Assembly (NCBI RefSeq): GCF_002844235.1
Contig: NZ_PGTS01000009.1
Location: 62,001-126,000 of the forward strand
From: Thalassospira povalilytica
GTDB taxonomy: Bacteria > Pseudomonadota > Alphaproteobacteria > Rhodospirillales > Thalassospiraceae
DNA: 64,000 nucleotides
Direction of reading: 5' to 3'
Shown: positions 45,206 through 53,027 of the stretch, piece by piece
Numbering within the stretch: the first letter of the stretch is position 1
Layout of the letters: every line of letters begins with the position of its first letter
Translations under genes and position numbers: made by a program
Notes under the pieces: generated by a model
Told to the model about the DNA's origin: nothing
Databases searched by the model: none
Seen by the model: only the letters and a program-made list of their open reading frames with translations

Positions 45206-45748
45206 TCAGTTGGCGTTGTGGTTCATGCCGCCATGGTCCTTTTGACCATGTTCCATCTGGTTGTGATCCATTTGGCCATGATCCATTTGGCCATGATCCA
45301 TGCCTGCCGGGCCCTTGGCCATGGCATCCATCACATGGATCGTCACCGGAATGTCACCGGCCTTTTCAAATTCCAGCGTCACCTGAACCATCTCGCCCTG
45401 TTCAAGCGGCTTTTTCAGACCCATCATCATCACGTGATAGCTGCCCGGTTTGAAAAGAACTTCGCCATGCATCGGCACGTCAATGCCGCCTTCAACCTGG
45501 CGCATCTTCATGACATTGTTGGCCATGATATGGGTGTGCAGTTCGGTTTTATCGGCAAGGTCACTGCGTACACCAATGATGCGGTCCGCACCACCATGGT
45601 TCACAACCGTCAAAAAGGCCGCACCATTGCGCACCTGTCCAAGGGATGCCTTTGCCCAGGCATCCTTGATTTCGATATCAGCCGCAAAGGCGTTGGTCAC
45701 AACAAACAGCGACGCCAAGGTCGCCAGAACAGCAAACAGCTTTTTCAT
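45206..45748 (-). CDS. PCuAC-family periplasmic copper chaperone with Met/His-rich tail
   Basis: The 180-residue protein has a Sec signal (MKKLFAVLATLASLF, cleavage near AFA). Its PCuAC (DUF461) domain shows the Cu(I)-binding H-x10-M region (LHTHIMANNVMKMRQVEGG) and MHGEVLFKPGSYHVMMMG. The last 31 residues (45209-45301) are a tandem MDHGQ-type repeat ending in MNHNAN, which adds extra copper ligands. It probably delivers copper to cytochrome oxidase. A DUF2946-like gene lies directly upstream on the same strand. Confidence 0.93.
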   Translation of the reverse strand: MKKLFAVLATLASLFVVTNAFAADIEIKDAWAKASLGQVRNGAAFLTVVNHGGADRIIGVRSDLADKTELHTHIMANNVMKMRQVEGGIDVPMHGEVLFKPGSYHVMMMGLKKPLEQGEMVQVTLEFEKAGDIPVTIHVMDAMAKGPAGMDHGQMDHGQMDHNQMEHGQKDHGGMNHNAN

Positions 45749-45815
45749 GAAAATTCATCCGTCTTTTGCCCGCCACATGCGGGTCCGATTTCATCAATTG
45801 AGTGGGAATTGAAAA

Positions 45816-46286
45816 TCAGACGACGGCTGGCGGCGCGCGCGAATGACGGATGCGTGGCCATTCATGCCCGGTGGCCACGCCATTTGCCGCGGCAAAGCGA
45901 ACATCATGAACAACAGCAACCGGCGCAATATCCGGCAGTTCAACCGCAACCACCGCCCCGTGATGGGTCGCGCAAAGCGAACAAAACGCATGTCCTGCGG
46001 GTGACGGTATCCCGTCGGGGGCCGACGCGTGTCCGACATCCCCGTCGGCCACAGTCACCGACTTGATGCCGTTTGGCGTACAGATCAGAAGAACATCACC
46101 ACCCGGAAACACATCAGCCGTGCTGGCCCGGGCAATTCCGCTTGCCTGCCCGCCAAGCAAGGCCGGGATCAAACCGGACTGGGTAACCCCGGCAAGCAGG
46201 ATCACGAACGCCATCAGCCACGTTTGCAAAACGCGGGTGATTGATGGTCCCCGATCATGACGGGTATGGCGCCGGATTGAGATCAT
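45816..46286 (-). CDS. DUF2946-like membrane-anchored protein next to the copper chaperone
   Basis: The 156-residue protein has an N-terminal membrane segment or signal (WLMAFVILLAGVTQSGLIP). Its central HAFCSLCATHHG matches the CPLC-type motif of DUF2946 proteins, which occur with copper-handling genes. The Cys pair and the flanking His residues could bind metal. The start is uncertain: ATGs at 46286 and 46334 both lack a ribosome-binding site, and I list the one that places the membrane segment near the N-terminus. It is 67 bp upstream of the PCuAC gene. Confidence 0.62.
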   Translation of the reverse strand: MISIRRHTRHDRGPSITRVLQTWLMAFVILLAGVTQSGLIPALLGGQASGIARASTADVFPGGDVLLICTPNGIKSVTVADGDVGHASAPDGIPSPAGHAFCSLCATHHGAVVAVELPDIAPVAVVHDVRFAAANGVATGHEWPRIRHSRAPPAVV

Positions 46287-46393
46287 CTGGTTGATATGCC
46301 CGAATTCATCATCACCTGCAATGACATTGATCATTGCCAAGATCACATCTTGCGATGATGATGCGATCCTGTCGCCCCACCGGGAGTCCCGCG

Positions 46394-46894
46394 ATGCACC
46401 ACCCCGCCAGCACCAATGCAAGTGCCCGCCCCGTCAAACTGCCCCACCGCGCCCTTAAAGATGCAGACTGGGGGGATTCATTTGTCATTACGGTCGACAA
46501 GCCCGGGCTTGGCGCCCGTGAAGCCGCCCGTCACGTCATCAATTCCGCACCGCGCTGGTATTATCATCTGCTGGCACTGCGAAACGCCATTGTCAGGCCG
46601 CTTGGACTGAAGACCGATCTTGATACCACCGCCATGACCAAGGTCGATACGATCGGCGTGTTTCCGGTGATCTCGGGAACAGATGACTGCGTCATCCTTG
46701 GTCTGGATGACCATCATCTGAATTTCCGCATTGTGTTCGAGACCGAAGCACTGGAACGCAATCGCACCCTTGTCCGCAGCATCACACTTGTCCGGCGCAA
46801 CAACACCCTTGGGCGGATCTATCTTGCCGCAGTCCTGCCGTTTCACAACCTGATTGTGCCGGCAATGCTGAATGCTGCCTATGGCAGCAGATAA
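46394..46894 (+). CDS. DUF2867 family protein
   Basis: The 166-residue protein matches DUF2867 in FRIVFETEALERNRTLVRSITLVRRNNTLGRIYLAAVLPFHNLIVPAML and the RNAIVRPLGLKT stretch. This is a family related to START/SRPBCC-like folds with unknown function. GGGAG lies before the chosen ATG at 46394; an in-frame ATG at 46334 is possible. It is divergent from the DUF2946-like gene. Confidence 0.8.
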   Translation: MHHPASTNASARPVKLPHRALKDADWGDSFVITVDKPGLGAREAARHVINSAPRWYYHLLALRNAIVRPLGLKTDLDTTAMTKVDTIGVFPVISGTDDCVILGLDDHHLNFRIVFETEALERNRTLVRSITLVRRNNTLGRIYLAAVLPFHNLIVPAMLNAAYGSR

Positions 46895-46912
46895 CTTGTT
46901 CAGACACGCAAA

Positions 46913-46939
46913 AAGGCCGGACAAACAGTGCCCGGCCTT
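46913..46939. terminator. Terminator between the DUF2867 gene and fumC
   Basis: The stem aaggccgg/ccggcctt (46913-46920 and 46932-46939) has an 11-base loop, and an A-run on its left gives TTTTT on the minus strand. It mainly serves fumC. Confidence 0.75.
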
Positions 46940-46969
46940 GGAAAATCTGAATGGATCGGATCAGCGTGA

Positions 46970-48361
46970 TCAGATCATGTCGCGGGCCTGAACCAGTTCA
47001 TCGAACTTTTCCCCGTCAAGGAAACCAAGCGCCATGCAGGCTTCCTTAAGACTGCTGCGATCCTTGTGAGCCTTTTTGGCAACCGCGGCCGCATTATCAT
47101 ATCCGATATGCGGGGCCAGTGCGGTTACCAGCATCAGGCTTTGTTCGACGTAATGGTCGATCTTTTCCTGATCGGCTTCAAGCCCGACCACACAATTATC
47201 AGCAAAACTGACCGATGCATCGGCAATCAGGCGCACCGATTGCAGCAGGTTATAAATGATCACCGGCTTGAACACATTAAGATCAAGATGCCCGTTCGAC
47301 CCGCCAACTGTCACGGCGACGTGGTTGCCCATCACCTGTGCGCAGACCATGGTCAATGCTTCGGCCTGGGTCGGGTTCACCTTGCCCGGCATGATCGATG
47401 ATCCGGGCTCGTTGGCCGGCAGGATCAATTCGCCAAGACCACAGCGCGGCCCCGACCCCAACAAACGAATATCGTTGCCGATCTTCATCAGGGATGCGGC
47501 CAGCACATTCATGACACCCGACATTTCAACACAGGCATCATGTGCGGCCAGGGCTTCGAACTTGTTTTCAGCGGTTGAAAAATCAAGTCCGGTAATCTCG
47601 GAAACCTGTTTGGCAAATTCAACGTCAAAGCCCTTGGGCGCGTTCAACCCGGTGCCAAGAGCAGTCCCGCCCTGGGCCAGTTTGCGCAGCCGTTTCAGCG
47701 CATCTTCAACCCGCTCCAACCCCAGTTCGATTTGCGCCGCATAACCGGAAAATTCCTGTCCCAATGTCAGCGGGACAGCGTCCTGCATATGAGTTCGACC
47801 GATTTTGACAATATCGGCAAAGGCCGCGACCTTGTCATCAAGTGCCTGTTTCAGATGTTTCAGAGCCGGTTTCAACGCCCGTTCAATTTCCACCACCGCG
47901 GCGATATGCATCGCAGCCGGGAAACTGTCATTGGAGGATTGCCCGCGATTGACGTGATCATTGGGATGAACCGGATCGCGCATGCCCATCGGTTTGCCAA
48001 GGATTTCACACGCACGGTTGGCGATCACTTCGTTGGTGTTCATGTTGGTCTGGGTACCCGACCCGGTCTGCCAGACAACCAGCGGAAAATGATCAAGCAA
48101 TTTGCCATCGGCAACTTCGAGTGCCGCGGCCTCGATCGCCTTGGCCAGTTCCGCATCAAGATTGCCAAGGGCAGCATTGGCACGCGCTGCTGCCAGCTTC
48201 TGAATGCCGAATGCCTTGATCAGGGCATCGGGCATCCGTTCGCCACCAATGCGGAAATTCTGTTTTGAACGCTGGGTTTGCGCCCCCCAATACCGGTCTG
48301 CGGGCACCTCGATTTCGCCCATGGTGTCCTGTTCAGTACGGGTGGTCACTGTTGTAGTCAC
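46970..48361 (-). CDS. fumC: Fumarate hydratase class II
   Basis: The 463-residue enzyme interconverts fumarate and malate in the TCA cycle. It has the superfamily signature [13 protein letters not shown] near residue 318, with the catalytic Ser in its loop, plus [27 protein letters not shown] and [16 protein letters not shown]. The start is a GTG at 48361 with GGAGGAT upstream. No iron-sulfur cysteines are present, as expected for class II. It is transcribed from its own leader, 160 bp downstream of the DeoR-type gene's stop. Confidence 0.96.
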   Translation of the reverse strand: MTTTVTTRTEQDTMGEIEVPADRYWGAQTQRSKQNFRIGGERMPDALIKAFGIQKLAAARANAALGNLDAELAKAIEAAALEVADGKLLDHFPLVVWQTGSGTQTNMNTNEVIANRACEILGKPMGMRDPVHPNDHVNRGQSSNDSFPAAMHIAAVVEIERALKPALKHLKQALDDKVAAFADIVKIGRTHMQDAVPLTLGQEFSGYAAQIELGLERVEDALKRLRKLAQGGTALGTGLNAPKGFDVEFAKQVSEITGLDFSTAENKFEALAAHDACVEMSGVMNVLAASLMKIGNDIRLLGSGPRCGLGELILPANEPGSSIMPGKVNPTQAEALTMVCAQVMGNHVAVTVGGSNGHLDLNVFKPVIIYNLLQSVRLIADASVSFADNCVVGLEADQEKIDHYVEQSLMLVTALAPHIGYDNAAAVAKKAHKDRSSLKEACMALGFLDGEKFDELVQARDMI

Positions 48362-48480
48362 GATAGATATCCTCCGTGTCAGACGTCAAACTGACCGGGG
48401 CGGGAAACCCGGTGCAACAATCCCGTGCGCTTCAACGCGGGACGTCGCCCAGAAATATGGTTCGGAACATGCCCAAAGGC

Positions 48481-48507
48481 AAATGCAAATAAGATTTGTT
48501 TGCATTT
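48481..48507. repeat. AT-rich 9-bp hairpin between the DeoR-type gene and fumC
   Basis: aaatgcaaa (48481-48489) pairs with tttgcattt (48499-48507). It lies just after the DeoR-type regulator's stop and may help end its transcript or form part of the fumC control region. Confidence 0.45.
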
Positions 48508-48521
48508 ATTGCTCAATCGGC

Positions 48522-49325
48522 CTAGCCCGCCTTTTCCATCTGTTCCTGCCAGGCCAGCAATCTGATGCCGGCCCGTTCAAGCTGGGATGCGATTTCCGGG
48601 GCCGGGGCACGGTCGGTTATGATCCCGGTCAGATCTTCGAGTGGTGCGACATTTTCAAGATAGCGCTGATCGAACTTGGTGTGATCCACCATCAGCCAGG
48701 TTTCGTCTGACCGTTCCATCATGGCGCGTTTGACCGCAACTGCGCGACGGTTGACGTCGCTAAATCCCTGGCGCGATACGCCCGATGCCCCGATAAAGGC
48801 GATATTGGCATGAAAACGGCGCAGATATTCGACCGTATCCGTTCCGTAAACCGCATTTTCACGCCGGTCATACTGACCCGGGCACATCAGGACGTCATCA
48901 TAATCGCAAAGATCAGCCATGCCCTGCACGACCGCATAGCAATTGGTCAAAAAGGTCCGGGGCAAGGGGCTGCGACGTGCTGCAAGAAACGGGGCGATCT
49001 GTGCCACGGTTGATCCGGCATCGATCATCGCAACATCGCCTGAACGCACCATATCGGCGGCCAGCATGCCAATCCGTTCAAACCCGGCAACGGCCGATAA
49101 CTGGCGTTCGGCCAGATCGGGTTGATGGCCCATCGGCCGGGCCGATGCCCCGCCAAACTCGCGCTTGATCAGGCCTTCGTTGCTGAGCGCATCAAGATCG
49201 CGGCGAATTGTTTCGGTCGCCACGTCGAATCGCTCGGCCAATGTGGCAACTCTCACATGCGGGTGAACCTGAAGTTCATGGAGAATGCGTTGTTGGCGTT
49301 CTTTTTTTCCCAAACGCAAAGCCAT
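48522..49325 (-). CDS. DeoR/GlpR family transcriptional regulator
   Basis: The 267-residue repressor has the DeoR-type winged helix (RVATLAERFDVATETIRRDL, residues about 25-44, then GLIKREFGGA) and the sugar-phosphate-sensing domain (MIDAGSTVAQIA, DHTKFDQ). It is divergent from a phosphonate-type importer operon that ends in glpD. GlpR, the best-known relative, senses glycerol-3-phosphate, so control of that operon is the most likely role. AAAGGGGAT precedes the ATG. Confidence 0.9.
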   Translation of the reverse strand: MALRLGKKERQQRILHELQVHPHVRVATLAERFDVATETIRRDLDALSNEGLIKREFGGASARPMGHQPDLAERQLSAVAGFERIGMLAADMVRSGDVAMIDAGSTVAQIAPFLAARRSPLPRTFLTNCYAVVQGMADLCDYDDVLMCPGQYDRRENAVYGTDTVEYLRRFHANIAFIGASGVSRQGFSDVNRRAVAVKRAMMERSDETWLMVDHTKFDQRYLENVAPLEDLTGIITDRAPAPEIASQLERAGIRLLAWQEQMEKAG

Positions 49326-49406
49326 ATCCCCTTTGAATATTGGCGGCTTTCATGATGATACAGGCATTCTAGCAACCTCTGCTGAAATCTTTTGTTACAG
49401 TTTTAT

Positions 49407-49453
49407 GTTGATTTCTCAACTTTTCCGAACCCATAATGTTGTTAAAAGCAACA
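49407..49453. promoter_or_regulatory. Candidate operators between the DeoR-type regulator and phnD
   Basis: Two short inverted repeats lie in the AT-rich 198-bp divergent region: gttga-tttc-tcaac (49407-49420) and tgttg-N7-caaca (49437-49453). The spacing and GTT/AAC character suit a DeoR-type operator, but I cannot confirm binding. No single promoter stands out. Confidence 0.45.
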
Positions 49454-49523
49454 ATAAAACCAACAAAACCACATCACAAATGGCTGAAATCCAGCGTTCA
49501 CAGGGAAGAAAGGTTCGGTAGCC

Positions 49524-50522
49524 GTGTTTTCACATCCGAAAAAAACTGACGTTTTGAAACTCACCACACTGCTTGCTGCGGTTGGTATGTTTGGCTTCGC
49601 CGCCAGCCCGGCAGCTGCGGCTGACGACTGCATCGCGCGTGGCGATCTTGATCCGATTTATTGCGACATGGATGGCGATCTGGTTGCCGATGCACCGCCC
49701 GCTGATCAGCTTGTTGATCCCGACACCCTTGTCTTTGCATATACCCCGGTCGAAGACCCGGCCGTTTATGCCGACATCTGGGAGCCGTTCCTTGAGCATC
49801 TTGAAAAAGTAACCGGCAAGGACGTTCACTTCTTTGCGGTTCAGTCGAACTCGGCCGAAGTCGAAGCCATGCGTTCCGGCCGTCTGCATGTTGCCGGCTT
49901 CTCGACCGGTCCGACCCCGTTTGCCGTCAACCTTGCCGGTGCGGTTCCGTTCGCCCTGATGGGTGGCGATGATGGTCGTTTCGGTTACACGCTTCAGCTT
50001 TACACCCGCGTTGACAGCGGCATCAACACCCCGGCCGACCTGAAAGGCAAGCGTGTTGCCCACACTTCGCCGACCTCGAACTCGGGCAACCTGGCACCGC
50101 GCGCCCTTCTTCCGGGTCAGGGCATTGTTCCGGAACAGGATTACGAAGTCGTCTATTCCGGCTCCCACGATCAGTCGATCCTTGGTGTTGTCGCCGGTGA
50201 CTATGACGCAGCCCCGGTTGCCTCCGAAGTTGTCGAACGTATGGCCCAGCGCGATCTTTACGATCCGAAAGAAGTCAAGATCATCTACGAAAGCAAGCCG
50301 TTCCCGACCACTTCGTTCAACTATGCCTATAACCTGAAGCCGGAACTGATCGAAAAGATCAAGGAAGCCTTCTTTACCTTCGACATGAAGGGCACCGCCC
50401 TTGGTGAAGAATTCAAGGGTGTGTCGAAGTTCCTGCCGGTCACCTATCAGGAAGACTGGGCCGTCATTCGTGAAATCCAGGCTGCCAACGGTGTCAAATA
50501 CACCCCGGACAACCTGAAGTAA
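49524..50522 (+). CDS. phnD: Phosphonate-type ABC transporter substrate-binding protein
   Basis: The 332-residue periplasmic PhnD-family protein has a signal peptide cleaved near AAAA-DDC (about residue 33). A short insert, DMDGDLVAD, has the DxDGDxxxD pattern of a calcium-binding loop. The ligand region reads SGRLHVAGFSTGPTPFA and VAHTSPTSNSGNLAPRALL. The start is a GTG. PhnD proteins bind phosphonates, phosphite or phosphate esters. The downstream glpD and divergent GlpR-like regulator point to a glycerol-phosphate-type ligand rather than a classic phosphonate. Confidence 0.9.
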   Translation: MFSHPKKTDVLKLTTLLAAVGMFGFAASPAAAADDCIARGDLDPIYCDMDGDLVADAPPADQLVDPDTLVFAYTPVEDPAVYADIWEPFLEHLEKVTGKDVHFFAVQSNSAEVEAMRSGRLHVAGFSTGPTPFAVNLAGAVPFALMGGDDGRFGYTLQLYTRVDSGINTPADLKGKRVAHTSPTSNSGNLAPRALLPGQGIVPEQDYEVVYSGSHDQSILGVVAGDYDAAPVASEVVERMAQRDLYDPKEVKIIYESKPFPTTSFNYAYNLKPELIEKIKEAFFTFDMKGTALGEEFKGVSKFLPVTYQEDWAVIREIQAANGVKYTPDNLK

Positions 50523-50549
50523 TTCACATCAATCAATTGACGAAAACAT

Positions 50550-50578
50550 CACAGGGCCCGGCTTGCCGTGGCCCTGTG
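50550..50578 (+). terminator. Intercistronic hairpin between phnD and phnC
   Basis: The stem cacagggcc/ggccctgtg (50550-50558 and 50570-50578) is extended inward by cgg/ccg and has no T-tract. It lies just after the binding-protein gene, where it may attenuate transcription or protect the phnD message. Confidence 0.65.
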
Positions 50579-50607
50579 TCGTCTCCCATTCAAACCGGGG
50601 TAACGCA

Positions 50608-51405
50608 ATGCTGCGTATCAAAGAACTTGTAAAACGCTATGGCGACGAAAAGGCAGTGTTGAAGAACCTGAACCTTGAAGTACCTGGCGAAAGCGTGGTT
50701 TCGATCATTGGCGCATCCGGGGCGGGTAAAAGTACCCTTCTGCGCTGTATCAACCGCCTTGTTGAGCCATCATCTGGCTCCATCGAACTCAATGGCACCG
50801 AACTGACCAAGCTTGAAGGCAAGGCGCTGCGTCTGGCGCGCCGCCGTATCGGCATGGTGTTCCAGGGCTTTAACCTTATTGACCGCCTGACGGTCATGGA
50901 AAATGTTCAATCCGGGCGCCTTGGCTATCTTCCGGCCTGGCGTGCCGTGACCCGCAAATATCCGCAAGAAGACATCGACCGTGCATTTCATCTGATGGAA
51001 CGCGTCGGGATCGCCCATTATGCCGACAAACGCGCCGACGAACTTTCCGGCGGCGAACGTCAGCGTGTTGGCGTTGTCCGCGCCCTGATGCAGGAACCAG
51101 AAATCCTGCTGGCCGACGAACCGACCGCGTCGCTTGACCCGAAAACGTCGCGCCAGATCATGGAACTGCTGCGCGCCCTGGCGTCCGAGCTGCACCTGCC
51201 GGTTCTGATCAACATCCATAACGTCAACGAAGCCAAGGAATATACCCAGCGCATCGTCGGCATGCGGTTTGGCCGCATCATTTTTGACGGCGAACCGACC
51301 GATCTGAACAATGATGCGATGGATGAAATCTATGCCGGTGTTCCGGCCGAAGAACGCGGTGGTGCCGAAAGCAACACCCACCTGCGCGAGGTAGCAGCAC
51401 GATGA
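50608..51405 (+). CDS. phnC: Phosphonate-type ABC transporter ATP-binding protein
   Basis: The 265-residue ABC ATPase has Walker A GASGAGKST near residue 33, Q-loop MVFQGFNLIDRLTVMENV, signature ELSGGERQRVGV and Walker B ILLADEPTASLD. The GRLGYLPAWR insert is characteristic of PhnC. I chose the ATG at 50608, with GGGG upstream. It overlaps phnE by 4 bp. Confidence 0.95.
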   Translation: MLRIKELVKRYGDEKAVLKNLNLEVPGESVVSIIGASGAGKSTLLRCINRLVEPSSGSIELNGTELTKLEGKALRLARRRIGMVFQGFNLIDRLTVMENVQSGRLGYLPAWRAVTRKYPQEDIDRAFHLMERVGIAHYADKRADELSGGERQRVGVVRALMQEPEILLADEPTASLDPKTSRQIMELLRALASELHLPVLINIHNVNEAKEYTQRIVGMRFGRIIFDGEPTDLNNDAMDEIYAGVPAEERGGAESNTHLREVAAR

Positions 51406-52208
51406 GCAGCACCGTTCAATCAACGGGCCGCACATGGAAGAAGCCACCCTTTATTGCCAACCCTGTGTTGCGCTGGGGTCTTCTGATCGCGACTGTGGCC
51501 TATGTCTGGTGGGCTATGACCAGCCTGCCCTTTGACTGGGACCGTATCCAGGATGGTGTTCCGCGCGCCATTCGCATTTTCAAGGGTGCCTTCCCGCCAA
51601 GCTTCATCCGTGGCGAGCTGCTGTTTGACGGCTTTATGGAAAGCATCAAGATCGCCATTGTCTCGACCCTTCTGGGTCTGGCACTGAGCGTTCCGATTGC
51701 CTTTGCATCGGCATCGAACATCGCACCGAAATGGCTTTATACCATCGGGCGTGGCGTGATCATCGTTGCCCGTTCCTTCCACCCGGTCATTGTCGCCATC
51801 CTGTTTGTCAAAGCAGTCGGTTTCGGCCCGCTTGCCGGTATCCTGACCCTGACGGTCTATTCCATCGGTTTCGTTGCCAAAATGCTGGCCGAACGGATCG
51901 AGGAAATCGACTGGGGACAGGTCGAAGCCATCCGTGCTGCGGGCGGGGCGACCTTTGTCACCCTGCTTTATGCCGTCATTCCGCAAATCATGCCCCGTCA
52001 GATCGGTCTTTCGATCTATCAACTTGATAGCAACCTGCGTGCTTCGGCGATTGTCGGCATTGTCGGTGCGGGCGGCATCGGATCGACGCTTCTGAATGCG
52101 TTTGGCCGATATGACTATGACTTTGCGCTGGCCATCACCCTTTGCATCATCGGTGTGATCCTTGTCAGCGAGGCCATCAGCGGCCGGATCAGGAGGAACC
52201 TATGGTAG
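51402..52208 (+). CDS. phnE: Phosphonate-type ABC transporter permease, first copy
   Basis: The 268-residue permease has about six hydrophobic segments and the conserved EAA-type loop (IDWGQVEAIRAAGGATFVTLLYAVIPQIMP), followed by SIYQLDSNLRASAIVGIVGAGGIG, typical of PhnE. ATGA overlap with phnC, and 7-bp overlap with the second permease gene. Confidence 0.94.
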   Translation: MSSTVQSTGRTWKKPPFIANPVLRWGLLIATVAYVWWAMTSLPFDWDRIQDGVPRAIRIFKGAFPPSFIRGELLFDGFMESIKIAIVSTLLGLALSVPIAFASASNIAPKWLYTIGRGVIIVARSFHPVIVAILFVKAVGFGPLAGILTLTVYSIGFVAKMLAERIEEIDWGQVEAIRAAGGATFVTLLYAVIPQIMPRQIGLSIYQLDSNLRASAIVGIVGAGGIGSTLLNAFGRYDYDFALAITLCIIGVILVSEAISGRIRRNLW

Positions 52209-53026
52209 CCACCACTCAACCTACCGGACCGGACGCAATCGCCCATCGCGAATGGTCACGTTACACCACCAAGGAACGCTGGCGCCGCTATGGTGTCATG
52301 GCACTGGTTGCACTGGCTGTTGTCTGGTCACTTTCGACCATCAACATCATCTGGCCGTGGCTTTGGGATGCGCCCGAACAGATGGGCGATCTGTTTGCAC
52401 GTATGTTCCCGCCATCACTGGATGGCTGGAAAGACATTGCATGGACGTTGCTTGAAACCGTCAATATCGCAACGATTGCGACATTCTTTGCAGTGTTCCT
52501 GTCCTTGCCGATTGCCCTGATCGCCGCCCAGAACACGACGCCGAACCGCTTCACGCTGTGGCTTGGCCGGTTCATTCTGGTGTCATCGCGTTCGGTTAAC
52601 ACCATCATCTGGGCATTGCTGTTTGTGGCGGTGTTCGGCCCCGGTGTGCTTGCCGGTATTCTGGCAATCATTTTCCGGTCGCTTGGTTTCCTTGGCAAAT
52701 TGCTGGGCGAAGCGATCGAGGAAATCGACCGCGCACCGATCGAAGCCCTGGAATCTGTTGGCGCGTCGCGCTTCAAGATTCTGATCTATGGCATCATTCC
52801 GCAAGTCATGCCGACCTTCTTTGCCGTGTCCATTCTGCGCTGGGACATCAACCTGCGTGAAAGTACGGTTCTGGGTCTGGTCGGTGCAGGCGGCATCGGA
52901 ATCATCCTTCAGGGGGCGATTGACACCTTTGCCTGGCAGACGGTTGCCACCATTCTTCTGGCGATCATCGGTCTGGTGATTATTGGCGAGGCCATTTCAG
53001 CTTACCTGCGTAAAAAGGTGATCTGA
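52202..53026 (+). CDS. phnE: Phosphonate-type ABC transporter permease, second copy
   Basis: The 274-residue permease is homologous to the preceding one (IDRAPIEALESVGASRFKILIYGIIPQVMPTF, then DINLRESTVLGLVGAGGIG). The pair presumably forms a heterodimer. A strong AGGAGGAA ribosome-binding site lies inside the end of the first permease gene. It ends one base before the glpD start. Confidence 0.94.
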   Translation: MVATTQPTGPDAIAHREWSRYTTKERWRRYGVMALVALAVVWSLSTINIIWPWLWDAPEQMGDLFARMFPPSLDGWKDIAWTLLETVNIATIATFFAVFLSLPIALIAAQNTTPNRFTLWLGRFILVSSRSVNTIIWALLFVAVFGPGVLAGILAIIFRSLGFLGKLLGEAIEEIDRAPIEALESVGASRFKILIYGIIPQVMPTFFAVSILRWDINLRESTVLGLVGAGGIGIILQGAIDTFAWQTVATILLAIIGLVIIGEAISAYLRKKVI

Positions 53027-53027
53027 C

